NCBI RefSeq assembly: GCF_037975245.1
Contig: NC_092579.1
Coordinates: 379,001-443,000, forward strand
From: Apostichopus japonicus
Taxonomy: Eukaryota; Echinodermata; Holothuroidea; Aspidochirotida; Stichopodidae
Length of the DNA: 64,000 nt
Direction of reading: 5' to 3'
Shown: piece by piece, positions 52,135 through 64,000 of the stretch
How the letters are laid out: each line of letters starts with the position of its first letter
How positions within the stretch are numbered: position 1 is the stretch's first letter
Notes under the pieces: model-generated
Told to the model about the DNA's origin: nothing
Database searches by the model: none
What the model saw: only the letters and a program-made list of their open reading frames with translations
Program-made: the position numbers and the translations under genes

Positions 52135-53512
52135 CGTACAGGTACTATTACCCAGCTAGGAATTCAAGTATACTTCCTGTACTGTGTTACCCTATACCTC
52201 AACTGCCGCGGCTATCACGGCCATAAGACGCCGTGCAGGTACTATTACCCAGCTAGGAATTCAAGTATACTTCCTGTACTGTGTTACCTTATACCTCAAC
52301 TGCCGCTGCTATCTCGGCCATAAGACGCCGTGCAGGTACTATTACCCAGCTAGGAATTCAAGTACTACCTGTACTGTGTTACCTTATTCCTCAACTGCCG
52401 CGGCTATCACAGCCATAAGACGCCGTACAGGTACTATTACCCAGCTAGGAATTCAAGTATACTTCCTGTACTGTGTTACCTTATTCCTCAACTGCCGCGG
52501 CTATCACGGCCATAAGACGCCGTACAGGTACTATTACCCAGCTAGGAATTCAAGTACTACCTGTACTGTGTTACCTTATTCCTCAACTGCCGCGGCTATC
52601 ACAGCCATAAGACGCCGTACAGGTACTATTACCCAGCTAGGAATTCAAGTATACTCCCTGTACTGTGTTACCTTATTCCTCAACTGCCGCGGCTATCACG
52701 GCCATAAGACGCCGTACAGGTACTATTACCCAGCTAGGAATTCAAGTACTACCTGTACTGTGTTACCTTATTCCTCAACTGCCGCGGCTATCTCGGCCCC
52801 ATCTCGGCCATAAGACGCCGTACCGGTACTATTACCCAGCTAGGAATTCAAGTATACTTCCTGTACTGTGTTACCTTATACCTCAACTGCCGCTGCTATC
52901 TCGGCCATAAGACGCCGTACAGGTACTATTACCCAGCTAGGAATTCAAGTACTTCCTGTACTGTGTTACCTTATACCTCAACTGCCGCGGCTATCTCGGC
53001 CATAAGACGCGGTACAGGTACTATTACCCAGCTAGGAATTCAAGTACTTCCTGTACTGTGTTACCTTATACCTCAACTGCCGTGGCTATCACGGCCATAA
53101 GACGCGGTACAGGTACTAATACCCAGCTAGGAATTCAAGTATACTTCCTGTACTGTGTTACCTTATACCTCAACTGCCGTGGCTATCACGGCCATAAGAC
53201 GCGGTACAGGTACTAATACCCAGCTAGGAATTCAAGTACTACCTGTACTGTGTTACCTTATTCCTCAACTGCCGCGGCTATCTCGGCCCCATCTCGGCCA
53301 TAAGACTCGATACCGGTACTATTACCCCGCTAGGAATTCAAGTACTTCCTGTACTGTGTTACCTTATACCTCAACTGCCGTGGCTATCACGGCCATAAGA
53401 CGCGGTACAGGTACTAATACCCAGCTAGGAATTCAAGTACTTCCTGTACTGTGTTACATTTAACCCCTATACTGCCGCGGCTATCACGGCCATAAGACGC
53501 GGCCAGGTACGT
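52135..53512. repeat. Minisatellite, 94/97-bp unit, ~14 copies
   Basis: Unit: 'cgtacaggtactattaccca', 'gctaggaattcaagta', 'cttcctgtactgtgttacc', 'ttatacctcaactgccgcgg', 'ctatctcggccataagacgc'. Unlike the intronic arrays it is rich in CpG (CCGCGG, CGGCC). A three-base difference (CAAGTATACT against CAAGTACT) gives the two lengths. Two units (near 52790 and 53280) share an extra GGCCCCATCTC. Open frames here are repeat translation. Confidence 0.96.
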
Positions 53513-55034
53513 ACTAGTACATCTACACTAAAGCAACGATATTCATTCAAGCTTACTACAGATCACTTTTGCTATAGGGCTGCATTTAGTTTGCTCTCTA
53601 AGTTATTCAAGGCACAAAAAAAGGCCAGAAAATAATGGTCAAACTAAATTTCTTACTTTCAGTAGCTGGCGATGATATGTAGGGTGCGGTATCCCCTCAA
53701 CATGCCTCTTACTCCCAAGGCCATTCCCTCCCACTCCATTTACCCATTGTCCGGAGTATACAAGGCATCAAATTTAGTTTTCAAAAAATACCAACACAAG
53801 TTCATGCAAATCAACCTGAATTTCCCCTCCCATCCCCTCCCCTTCTGTCCCCTCACCTTCCTCCCCCTTCCCTCTACCAATTTCAAAGAATGCTCCCGAC
53901 ACTGCACATAATATCATCACAAAATTTCTTCAGAGAATCCTGTGAGTTCTCTACTGCTGATGTTTTACTAATATGGAAGTAAACATTTCATGATTCTAGT
54001 ATTTGGACACTAGCTGTGAGTTAATGTAGAAAATTTGACTTTCTTGAAATCTCAAGAACTGCCACACTTCCTCAGCTCAGCTTCCTTTTGAAGACCCAGG
54101 TAAGCTCCAGTTCAAAGTAATATAAACATATACAAGTATATATAGGGATATATCGGATAGGTGTTCTATTTTTATCTTGGTTTTGAGCCAATTTTTATAA
54201 CCCTGGTTCTTCCAAATATGATACGCACATAGCAACAGCCACAATTACCCAGTGATGTGTGACCAACCGTGTACGAACCTATTGTTGTTCTCTCGCAAAT
54301 GGAAGGGTCAAAGGTCAAAAACCCCGGATTCCCTGAATGATTCACCCGTTGACATCATAGGAAAGGGTTGGTTTGCGAGATGCTACGATTTTTACTAGTT
54401 CAATGCTCAATTACTTGCACTTGGAGTACCAACTGCTGATCCTAGCGTAGGTTTTTTACCGTGACGTCATCACTTGTCGGAAGGGTGTATCGACGGAAAA
54501 GTACGCCTCAAGGCGTCTGTGCCCGCAATCTGAAGCAATCCAAGGCATCAGTCAGAGCTATTTGAAACTTCGTGTCCTAAATCAGAAATATGTAGGGGTG
54601 GGGTGGGGGGTGGTGGGGGTGGATAGATCGCATTGGAAACCAACGGTAGCATGTAAATGACTATATTAGATCAAATGCTATTGGATGTTATCCAAGGATG
54701 TTACGTTATTGTTCTATGATTTTTTGGGGGGCTATTTTATTTGATTTATTTTTTCTTTTGGGGTGGGGGTATTGCAGTTAATGGGTAAATTGACTAACAT
54801 TACCAGTTTTGCCTGGACTGAGTAGCATACAGGAACCCTGACAAAGGTTTCATGTTAAGGAAAGTCGAAATGTGATGTTAGATGTCCCGAATAAATTAAT
54901 ATCCGGGATTCTCCGACTAACGAAACTAAAGCTGGGCGGAGAGATCAATGTAGGTACTTTCCTTGGGGATTTGGTAAAATGGGAACAGTTTTATGAATTT
55001 GAGCTTGTATATCCCACTTCTCATTCGGTACAAA
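53513..55034. other. Gene-free sequence, no feature seen
   Basis: Unique sequence with G-rich stretches near 54595-54625 and 54725-54770. No exon recognised. Confidence 0.45.
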
Positions 55035-55527
55035 CATAGGCGTAGGAGGCGGGGGGCTGGGGGGCTGCAGCCCCCCAACCAAAATTTTTGGTGAAAATTT
55101 GGGCAATATGCTGAGAATTTTTCGGGCACCTACTGAAAGAAGAAAAATTTGCAGTTGTGTTTTTCATTTTTTTGTGTGAAAATTCAGGCAATATGCTGAG
55201 AATTTTTCGGGCACCTACTGAAAGAAGAAAAATTTGCAGTTGTGTTTTTCAATTTTTTGTGTGAAAATTCGGGCAATATGCTGAGAATTTTTCAAAATTT
55301 TTGACAAAAATTTTTCGCGCGCTCCGCGCGCGTTCAACATCTTGATGTGCATATCATATAGTATTCATCGGTTAGTGGCATGTGATGTAATCACCGATGA
55401 ATGCCTGTATAATATGCATATTAACATGTTGAACGCGCGCGGAGCGCGCGAAAAATTTGGTTATATTTTTCGGGCAAGTCGTTACAGCCCCCCCCCACCC
55501 AAATCAAATTAGGCTCCTACGCCTATG
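55035..55527. mobile_element. Non-autonomous hAT-like element with a large internal palindrome, 493 bp
   Basis: Perfect 14-bp inverted ends: CATAGGCGTAGGAG at 55035 and CTCCTACGCCTATG ending at 55527. The target duplication is GGTACAAA/GGTACAAG (7 of 8) at 55027-55034 and 55528-55535. A ~90-bp direct repeat ('gctgagaatttttcgggcac') occupies 55095-55300. A palindrome with perfect 33-nt arms lies at 55308-55340 and 55426-55458. Confidence 0.9.
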
Positions 55528-55535
55528 GGTACAAG

Positions 55536-57300
55536 AAGTAATTTCTTCCGGTTGGTACCATTTTGGCGAGGCCAGACTCCATTTACTGTCTTTCGCTGAC
55601 TGCAAACTATTATCTGCAAGGAGGGTCAAGCCGGACACCTGGTCGAAAGGTTTTGTAGTCTAGCCGTCTAATATAGACGTCTTGCTGTGTTCCAATCTTC
55701 CAGTCTTTAAATCCCTAATTTCATTTGTAAAGTTGCTTGATGCATTTGCGTCTACTAATGGTTACCACACAATGCGGCCACCGTACAGTCGTATTAGCGG
55801 AGTAGTACAATGGGGTGTAGACGTGTCTTGTGCAGGAGGAATCAATATTACTTATAACGAATTAAGGAAATTAAAATACAAAAGATGGGCATGGCCAGTC
55901 GGGTTAAAATTAAGTGACCAATTAGTGTGATTAGTACCTGTATTATTTATGTCTATAATAGCAGATCAGCAGGCTATCACAACTATGCAGATGTAATCGT
56001 CACTTATGTGCGATTAGCCACAACCTCTTTTCCTCCGAACGCACGTGAGGCATTGACATTGAAATAGCCACGGGGAATATGAGGAGACCTTCCAATCTAG
56101 TCTCAGGAGTAAGTGTGATCCTTTTCCCAAAGCACCGACCCACACTCCTTCAGGTGGTTAGCATGTAGGCCTATGCCAGAAGTTTAAAGGAGAACCTTAA
56201 TACATTTTGCAAGTTTCGGTATATCGTTTAGCTGCAATCAATTCTTTCCCTGTTGTTCCGTTCCGTACGAATTTAAGGGAAATAATGAATCAATGAGAAC
56301 ATTGGATTCAGATTTGATTTCTCGAGTGGATATTAAATTGCGTATCTGTAAATCACGTGACTTTAATTGCACAAATTTCGACTCCTAGCAATGTTTTTCG
56401 GAAGAAATTGAAATATTGAAACTTGTGATCTACAAATCAAACAAACTCGTTGACAGGGGTAAAAATACTTCTGCATCCTCTTCATCTTGCATATCACGAG
56501 GGAGGGGTAGGTGGGGGGGGGAGGGTGCACACAAATGTAACTGTCTCGCATTTCATTCCCATGCTGAGGGTTGTAGTTCAACTTGCAAACAGTGGATTTA
56601 TGATAAGTGTGTTTAATGTATACTATCGGTTTGTAACGCATCCTTCTAGGTAAACATTGACTATAGCCTCCGACCAAGTAAGTGGTGGCAAGTTCTGTGG
56701 TTACTACCCTTTCCCTTATTTTGTAGTGTAAACAATGAAACCAATTATGAACAAATATGTTATTTAATAAGCAGCTTAATTACCATGCATGAGTGATGAC
56801 CGACTGCTTAATTTACCAAATTGAAGATAGCACCTTACTTCTGAGTCGTAGATTTCACTCAGTACGCTAGATTAACATTGTTCGGAAACATATATACATA
56901 GTGAGTGTATTTTTCACTGATATAACACCATATGCATGTTCCTAAGTCGCTTCTCAGTGTACATTTCAAGTAGTAGCCAGTCGTTTAGAGCAAGTTCAAA
57001 ATGTTTGAACGTTGGAGCAAACAATGATATCCGCCATACGATTAGTCGTATTATTGAGTGACCCTTCTGTGATCGCTTACATACGCCACACATCGTATGG
57101 TCTGCCATACCAGAAGAAAGAAGAAAAATATGCCAACTAGCAAACTTATAGCAGTTGCATGTTAAACATTCTTACCCATAATATGTTGGACATTTTTAAG
57201 CCATACAAAATGTACAAAAGTTGTAGCATGATTACACGCGGTATGAGTGGGAGCCTGATAATAGGCCTCTAATGATGAGTACCATTACTTCATGCGGCAC
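55536..57300. other. Gene-free sequence, no feature seen
   Basis: Unique sequence. Short frames at 55682-55930 and 56363-56677 have no recognisable motif. Confidence 0.45.
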
Positions 57301-57308
57301 TAGATGCA

Positions 57309-58790
57309 CCGAATACGAGTACTAATGAACGAGTACTAATGAACGAGTACTAATGAACGAGTAACAATGAACGAGTACAAATGAACGAGTACTAATGAAC
57401 GAGTACTAATGAACGAGTTTTAATGATAGAGTACTAATGAACGAGTACTAATGATACAATGTTAATGCTAGAGTAATAATGAACGAGTACTAATGAACGA
57501 GTACTAATGAACGAGTACTAATGAACGAGTACTAATGAACGAGTAACAATGAACGAGTACTGATGATACAGTACTAATTATAGAGTACTAATTATAGAGT
57601 ACTAATCATAGAGAACTAATTATAGAGTACTAATTATAGAGTACTAATGAACGAGTACTAATGAACGAGTAATAATGAACGAGTACAAATGAACGAGTAC
57701 TGATGAACGAGTAATAATGAACGAGTTCTAATGATACAGTACTAATGATAGAGTACTAATTATAGAGTACTAATGAACGAGTAATAATGAACGAGTACTA
57801 ATGATACAGTATTGATGATATGGTAATAATGATAGAGTATTAATGATAGAGTACTAATGATAGAGTAACAATGATAGAGTACTAATGATAGTGTACTAAT
57901 GATAGAGTACTAATTATAGAGTACTAATGAACGAGTACTAATGAACGAGTAATAATGAACGAGTACAAATGAACGAGTACTGATGAACGAGTAATAATGA
58001 ACGAGTTCTAATGATACAGTACTAATGATAGAGTACTAATTATAGAGTACTAATGAACGAGTAATAATGAACGAGTACTAATGATACAGTATTGATGATA
58101 TGGTAATAATGATAGAGTATTAATGATAGAGTACTAATGATAGAGTAACAATGATAGAGTACTAATGATAGTGTACTAATGATAGAGTACTAATGATAAA
58201 TTACTAATGGTAGTGTACTAATGATAGAGTACTAATGATAGAGTACTAATGATAGAGTACTAATGATAGAGTACTAATGAACGAGTACGAATGAACGAGT
58301 TTTAATGATAGAGTACTAATGAACGAGTAATAATGAACGAGTACTAATGATACAATGTTAATGGTAGAGTAATAATGAACGAGTACTAATGAACGAGTTA
58401 TAATGATAGAGTACTAATGATAGAGTACTAATGATAGAGTACTAATGATAGAGTACTAATGGTAGAGTACTAATGAACGAGTAATAATGAACGAGTACTA
58501 ATGATACAGCACTGATGATATAGTAATAATGATAGAGTACTAATGGTATAGTACTAATGATAGTGTACTAATGATAGAGTACTAATGATAAAGTACTAAT
58601 GGTAGTATACTATTGATAGAGTAATAATGATAGAGTACTAATGATAGAGTACTAATGATAGAGTACTAATGATAGAGTACTAATGGTAGTGTACTAATGG
58701 TAGTGTACTAATGATAGAGTACTAATGATAGAGTACTAATGATAGAGTACCATGATAGAGTACCATGATAGAGTACTAATGATAGAGGTA
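57309..58790. repeat. Minisatellite, 14-bp unit, ~105 copies, with 280-bp higher-order repeat
   Basis: The unit is GAGTACTAATGAAC or GAGTACTAATGATA, with point variants (AATAATGAAC, ATTATAGAG, ATGGTAGTG). The run beginning GTACTAATGAACGAGTACTA at 57641 is repeated from 57921, exactly 280 bp (20 units) later, for about 270 bp including rare variants, so a 20-unit block was duplicated. Confidence 0.95.
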
Positions 58791-61785
58791 AACTCTGAAC
58801 ACACTTAAAGTCGTAACATTGCCACTATGTTCGTTAAGACTCCTCTTAAATGGTGTAAGGCTAAAAAAGGCTACAGTCTAAATAATATTTTTGAAACTTG
58901 TAGAAACTTTAACCATCATCCAATAAGATAATTATCCTTATTAGATTTGCTGATGTAATTGGGTTGTATCATAGCATCTGGACAGCAGCGAAGGTCAATA
59001 TTCGTGACCAAGCTCGACATAGGCCTATATATTTCGATAAGCAACACTATAGCCTATATTGCTAAAACCTACATCATATTTGATGTAAAGCTAGACAATG
59101 ACAAAGTTAAAGTCGTCACCCAAACTGCTGCTAACTACAACTGAAGACATTTGATAATATAAATGGGCAGTGGATCGTTATGACCTGCATACGCATTAAA
59201 CACAATATGACCAAACGCGCCACGCTTTGTTCAATGACAGAATATTAATACGAAACAAACTCCGTGTTAAATACTTTGACATTATCTGAATCAATGTATG
59301 GCATGTACCGTTTAACGCCAAACAGATATCTCATAATTTGTTTCATAACTGTGAGAACTATTCATAGGACTATGCTTAATACCCCGCTAGCTTTTAAACA
59401 TTTAGCCTACGGGTCTAATATCTGAATATAATGAAACAGATGCATCCTTAGCCTCCTATAGCATACTTAACATACACACATTGGGGCGGAAGTTATTATT
59501 CTCATTGAACAAGTATACAGCTGTAAATACACCATTAGTTGTATGTTTCAGCGCTCAAACGGACCACTTTTTCAGATACCTGAGAGGATCTGTGAATTCA
59601 ATTAAGTTTATTTTATCAGCTTATACGAAGGAAGAATAAGGGCTATTATCAACTTTTAATAGAATGGAAGGTGTTTGTATTAATTTAAAATTAAGGTAAA
59701 ACGTGAATCTGAACTAATGTAATAAGTTAGTACGTTTTATGTTACTTCAGAAATCTTTGGTATGAGAAAACATGTTACATAAAATCCCACGTTCGACTTC
59801 CTGATGTTGCGCAACAAAATGAATAGTCTACTTTAGTCAAATATACTGCAAGAGATTCAACCACACTTTTTATCTTTACCTGTTTGGAAATATATGTCAT
59901 TGAACTACAAACCATGTTCATGTTTGATAATGTTATCGTTACCTGGATATGCGTCATACCTTAATTCAAAACATGGAAGGTCAAACCCATAGGTTGCTTT
60001 CCAGAAATTATACAAACGGTAAAGTGCATGCACCTTTGCTTGGGTAATAGGTGTCGAACCCGAACGTTGTTGCCATGGGCATTGACTGAAATGATTGCCA
60101 AGAAGGACAAGTACAAAATGAAAATTTGTAAAACTAAAATGATTACATTCATGAACAAAATCATTCACATTGCATGGGTTACTGAATGGTGTCAAACTTA
60201 GTTCACAGAAATGAGTATCGTATGTTTTTATTGATATATTACTCGTGATTTCCGTTCATGAATATTATAAACAGATGATCAAATTGATAGAAAAATACCA
60301 AAGGTGAAAGATATGGCATTGTGTGAAAAAACACTGTTGGCGTATCGAATATTAAACTCGTCTCAGTACATCTGTCATGGAGAGTGTAAAATGCCAAAGA
60401 AATTGGGTCGGTAGCTATAGTTATGATGACCGTGACGTAGGTTACAATACGAACATTAATCACATAAAGGAAAAGAGAAATATCAAATCACTCCAGGGGT
60501 GGGGGTGGGGAGCAAGGTTGTTATTGTCCCATGTATTAATGGTGCTATCTGATGAGTACAGGGGGTAGGCCTGGCGGGGGGGGGGGGAGTTTGTTATTGT
60601 CCCATGTATTAATGTAGCTATCTAATGAGTACAGGGAGTCGGTCTGGCGTGGATCACCGAATGGACGACCAATAATAGTGAGACTGGAGAGAGCTTGATG
60701 TAATTATGCAATGCTTGAAGATTTGAAAATTTCTCCTAGCAACACTCCTTTTTCCTATTCTAATGACTCATTCCACTGGTAGAATAAATTGAAGTTTGGT
60801 AACTAACCATGCAGGATATGATAGGCGAGCATCGCTCTAAACATACTGGAAGGAACAAACCGCCTCCCAGCCCACTAACTTCTTGTTACGGTTAAGTTCA
60901 TTTACGACTAATCGACGACTTGTGTTGAACCCCCGGGATACAGCCAGGGTGGGGATATAACCGGGTAGAGTGGGGATAGGATTATCAACTTATCCATCCG
61001 AAAGTGTGACTTATACTTCCTCAGGTATTGTCTTCTAAAGCTGTTTGATGTATGTATTGTAATGTATTCGCCATGCTCTATCATATACAACAACACCGAC
61101 TTGGTATACCAGTGGTGTTACAGTGGTGTGATACAAACATTCTTATCGTTGTACACAGTCAAGGAATAAGGAAAGACGGTTAAGGTGTTTAATTTAAACT
61201 TCTGAGTTACTACAATGATTATTGATTTTTATTTTTTTGTTTCTTTTATGTAAGTAGATGCTTCGGACTACTCTGTTCAAGCCCCCCCCCCCACTACACC
61301 ACCCCTCCGTAGGCTCCGTTTCATTGTCCTATCGCCTCGCCTCTCGTTTGAAAACGTTTTGGTGGCGATAATTGTGGCCCATGTATTTCAAGGGACGTAA
61401 CATCTAGATGATGTCGTGTCTTTTGAAGAAACTTTGATACCGAAAGTATACTCCGTTTAGGCTTGGCAAGTCTTCGTGTTGACACAGCTCTTGACTGTGT
61501 AATTGTTTGGCAAGGAAAGACTGATCATCGTACGATAAGCCTTGGTAACACACTACGGGAATAACCCACCCCTGGCATTGTTTGCAGGGTCTCTATTCAA
61601 AGAGAGTATTCTCTTTCTGTTAAAATCAATATCTGCGCAAGTGCAGAAATCAGACGATCTGATTGGTGGACAATAGTTACACCCCTGGGGATAGCTTGAT
61701 CCATTTGAGTGTCTACGTCGCTTTCATCAGCTGGAAAACTGTATAAGTGTATTTGTTTACTACGAATTACCGAAGCGAGAAGGCT
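58791..61785. other. Intergenic sequence, no gene seen
   Basis: About 3 kb of unique sequence. 'tattgtcccatgtattaatg' is duplicated near 60525 and 60594 together with G-rich tracts (60575-60590). An inverted CCAAT (GATTGG) occurs at 61661-61666. None of the frames under 100 codons is convincing. Confidence 0.4.
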
Positions 61786-61807
61786 GATTGGTACCTGGTA
61801 TTTAAAG
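61786..61807 (+). promoter_or_regulatory. Putative promoter: inverted CCAAT box and TATA-like box
   Basis: GATTGG at 61786-61791 is an inverted CCAAT box, with another copy at 61661. TATTTAAAG at 61799-61807 resembles a TATA box. It lies about 160 bp upstream of the ATG at 61966, which would leave a leader of roughly 130 bases. Inference from motifs and spacing only. Confidence 0.4.
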
Positions 61808-61965
61808 AGAACCATATAACCACTACAACACTACAAGTCGTAAACATTGTCAATTTCCAAAGCAAGGGCAAGACAAATGTAACCATCATTACAGCTTGTC
61901 AACAGTTTCCAAACAGGAAGGAAAAAAGACATTATAGCAGAATTTGAGGTGATCACGGACTCAAG

Positions 61966-62023
61966 ATGAAATTTGGAACAAGTTTGATAACATTGATTCC
62001 ATTACTGGTTTCTGTTTCAGCAG
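61966..62023 (+). CDS. First coding exon of an unidentified secreted or membrane protein (signal peptide)
   Basis: ATG at 61966 in a good context (A at -3), with an in-frame TGA upstream at 61945-61947, so it is the first in-frame start. It encodes MKFGTSLITLIPLLVSVSA: a Lys, a hydrophobic core, then V-S-A as a signal-peptidase site. The exon ends in phase 1 with CAG|GTAAGT (donor at 62024), the most usual arrangement for a signal-peptide exon joined to an extracellular domain. The rest of the protein is right of the window, so its family cannot be told. Being short, it could be a chance match, but the combination of signal peptide, start context, consensus donor and upstream promoter motifs makes a gene likely. 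Confidence 0.6.
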
Positions 62024-64000
62024 GTAAGTCATTAAGTCATTACTTATAAGTACTTTAAACTTTGGAAGAGGGGTGGAAGAGGGTGATAAACAGAGAGTGT
62101 GTGAACATGGCCAGGACTTGGTGTGTGTTTCCCGATCCTTCCCTTCATCACATGTCATATATATTACAACGTTTTAACCATTTCACTGCACCTGCATTAC
62201 CATTCCTGTGAGGTTTAAAGTGTTTGGAAGTTTTTATTTTAACTACGTAATTGAGAAGAGGATATTGTTTCATGCCATCAATTTATTGGTCGATGTTTTT
62301 CGTTTTCTCTTCAACTTTGCTTTGGCGACTAAGTTACTTCAATGTTCCAAATATGAAGAAAAACATCTTCCCCTTGTTCTTGACCCCTCCAATTTTATTT
62401 TATAGTCATGAAGTTATGTTTGATTTTCTTTAAAAAAAAAACGGAGGTTATTAAAATGTTTAAACTTCGGATGGATCTTTTCGCGATTTGTTAGGGTATT
62501 ACATGATATTCTAAGTGCATTCGTTATATATATGTTACGTTATTATTTTATATGAGTGGTGCGCGCAGACAGGGAAAGCCCGTATGTAGGTCTGTGGGGA
62601 GTTGGTGGGAAAATGGAAATTTACTTAATAAATGGTTCAAGCTTTACAGGTTTCAGGGCTAAAAATATAACTAATTAATGTGAACGTATTACAGCGGCCT
62701 TGGATACAAGGCCTAGGCTTCAGTTGAATGTTGAACGAACAAGCTTTAGAATTGATTATCGAAGGACATAAGTAAACGACATTTCTCTTTGTAAACCTGT
62801 ACGTGTCATTATGTGCAATCCTGGGGTTTTGCGTGCGCCACAAGGGTCTTTACAACCACGGTACTTCTTTAGATTGCTGACATGTGTCTTTAGTAAGCTC
62901 CACGGCTGACCGTTGATCATGTACCATGCATACCACCACACTAGACACTTGTTCACGGCGAATTTAACAGGCACCCGATACGCAGACGTGTACTCCCGGC
63001 CGTAAATTAAACACCTGATCTCGAAAAATAGAGAGAGGGCCTAGGCATTTGTTGTTATTTCTTTAAGCGACCCCCCCCCCCTCTCCCTCCCAACTTGTTT
63101 TCCTCTCCCCGATCTTGTCGTCCTGTGGTGCGCATGCATGTGCACATATGGATGTAACTATACCATAAATAATACAGGTATATGACAGAGAACAAGCTGG
63201 AACTAGGTAATTATGATATCGAACCAACTATCGAGTATTGTTCCCATGTACGACAATCATCTTTAGCTACGTATAGGCCAGGACTCTCTGCTAAGGGAAA
63301 ACGTCAGAGTTGAAAAGGTCATACTCAACAACAAGGGGCGGGATTGATGTGTGAAGAGGGGGAAACATGGGGAAGGTGTCTTAGTGGGTCTGGTGTCCCC
63401 CTCCCCATTGACAATTTTTGGGATTTTATAAAGCCTCTTGATGTAATATGGTGTAATAATATTGATAGGTTATTTCCAAGTACTAGTTGTGTATATGAAA
63501 AATGTAATTTATGCTATCTGCATAACCGTGTTGCCACATAAAATTATTTAAATAAGAATCCTCACAATGGGTCGATCTTTCTTACAGCCTGTGTAATGAC
63601 GTTATGAATAAGTATAAAAATACCTCAGAGTTGTCAGTATTGCTGTAGCATAACCAACCAAATTACCGACCGAATTGGATAACATAGCCAACTCAAGCTC
63701 TGGGGAAAAGAGGGGGAAGGTGCCTCCCCCCCCCCGATAACCTCGCCTATGCTTAACGGCATACTCTCAATCACATATGCAACGTAACTATGACGTTATA
63801 GCAAGAAAATGCGCATCGCTTTAACGTACTAGTGACAGCGTTAGTATAAACATTAGGCCTACAATAAATAACTTTTGGTAAGCAAGATGATTCAGTCCGC
63901 AACCAATGAGGCAGGGCCTTGTGAATATTGCGTTGTTTTCAAAATGTGGTTCTACTTACTCTGTCACAAGTTTGATGACTTCGTGGATCGTCCTCAGGTC
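62024..64000. other. Probable first intron of the secreted-protein gene
   Basis: No further exon recognised. G/C-rich tracts at 63068-63085, 63345-63410 and 63705-63740, with GGTGTCCCCCTCCCC at ~63390, resemble interior pieces of the hAT-like elements at 43007 and 50328, but I could not match two ends. Otherwise nothing seen. Confidence 0.4.

Noticed and set aside
52087-53463. Plus-strand frames with repeated TAIRRRTGTITQLGIQV
   Set aside because: Translation of the 97-bp CpG-rich array in shifting frames.
56363-57108. Overlapping short frames on both strands
   Set aside because: No motif, no splice context, and G-rich low-complexity content near 56510.

Overview
This is eukaryotic (animal) DNA: spliced exons with GT-AG junctions, low coding density, tRNA-derived SINE, hAT-like and LTR mobile elements, and very heavy minisatellite content. 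TAGGCCTA-type words and a dispersed ~145-bp repeat fit a marine deuterostome, most plausibly an echinoderm. That placement is inference from texture, not proof.

Positions 1-35611 (+ strand) hold the 3' two thirds of one gene, which I identify as sorting nexin-29 (SNX29: RUN domain, coiled coils, PX domain). Thirteen exons can be placed (4006-4138, 4828-4936, 8204-9080, 10352-10407, 13671-13734, 14158-14372, 14635-14707, 17535-17688, 25066-25115, 28547-28643, 32320-32460, 32836-32975, 35512-35611). The splice phases agree at all twelve junctions and give 735 codons plus a stop. The window opens inside an intron, and the 5' exons (start codon and most of the RUN domain) lie to the left.

Almost every intron of this gene carries its own minisatellite, with units of 28 to 127 bp and arrays up to 3.6 kb. 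By my coordinates tandem arrays make up about 25 kb of the 64 kb. Three arrays are built from the end of the adjacent exon plus its 5' splice site (after the exons ending at 4936, 14707 and 17688). The largest holds about 65 tandem copies of an exon 3' end with a GTAAG-type donor. Another array (26470-28516) is a string of acceptor-like CTACTACAG sites lying just upstream of a true 3' splice site.

Positions 35612-61780 look non-coding. They contain a 124-bp array just after the SNX29 stop, several other tandem arrays, and a cluster of non-autonomous hAT-like elements between 43 and 55.5 kb. Most of these have readable terminal inverted repeats and 8-bp target duplications, and two are nested inside a third. 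A 1.1-kb probable solo LTR sits inside the 63-bp array at 31058-32157. One hAT-like element sits inside the exon-derived array at 5306-5683, and another inside a 97-bp array at 50328-52134.

At the right end, 61786-62023 looks like the start of a second + strand gene: CCAAT/TATA-like promoter, short 5' leader, and a first coding exon encoding a 19-residue signal peptide that ends in a phase-1 GTAAGT donor. Its remaining exons lie beyond the window.
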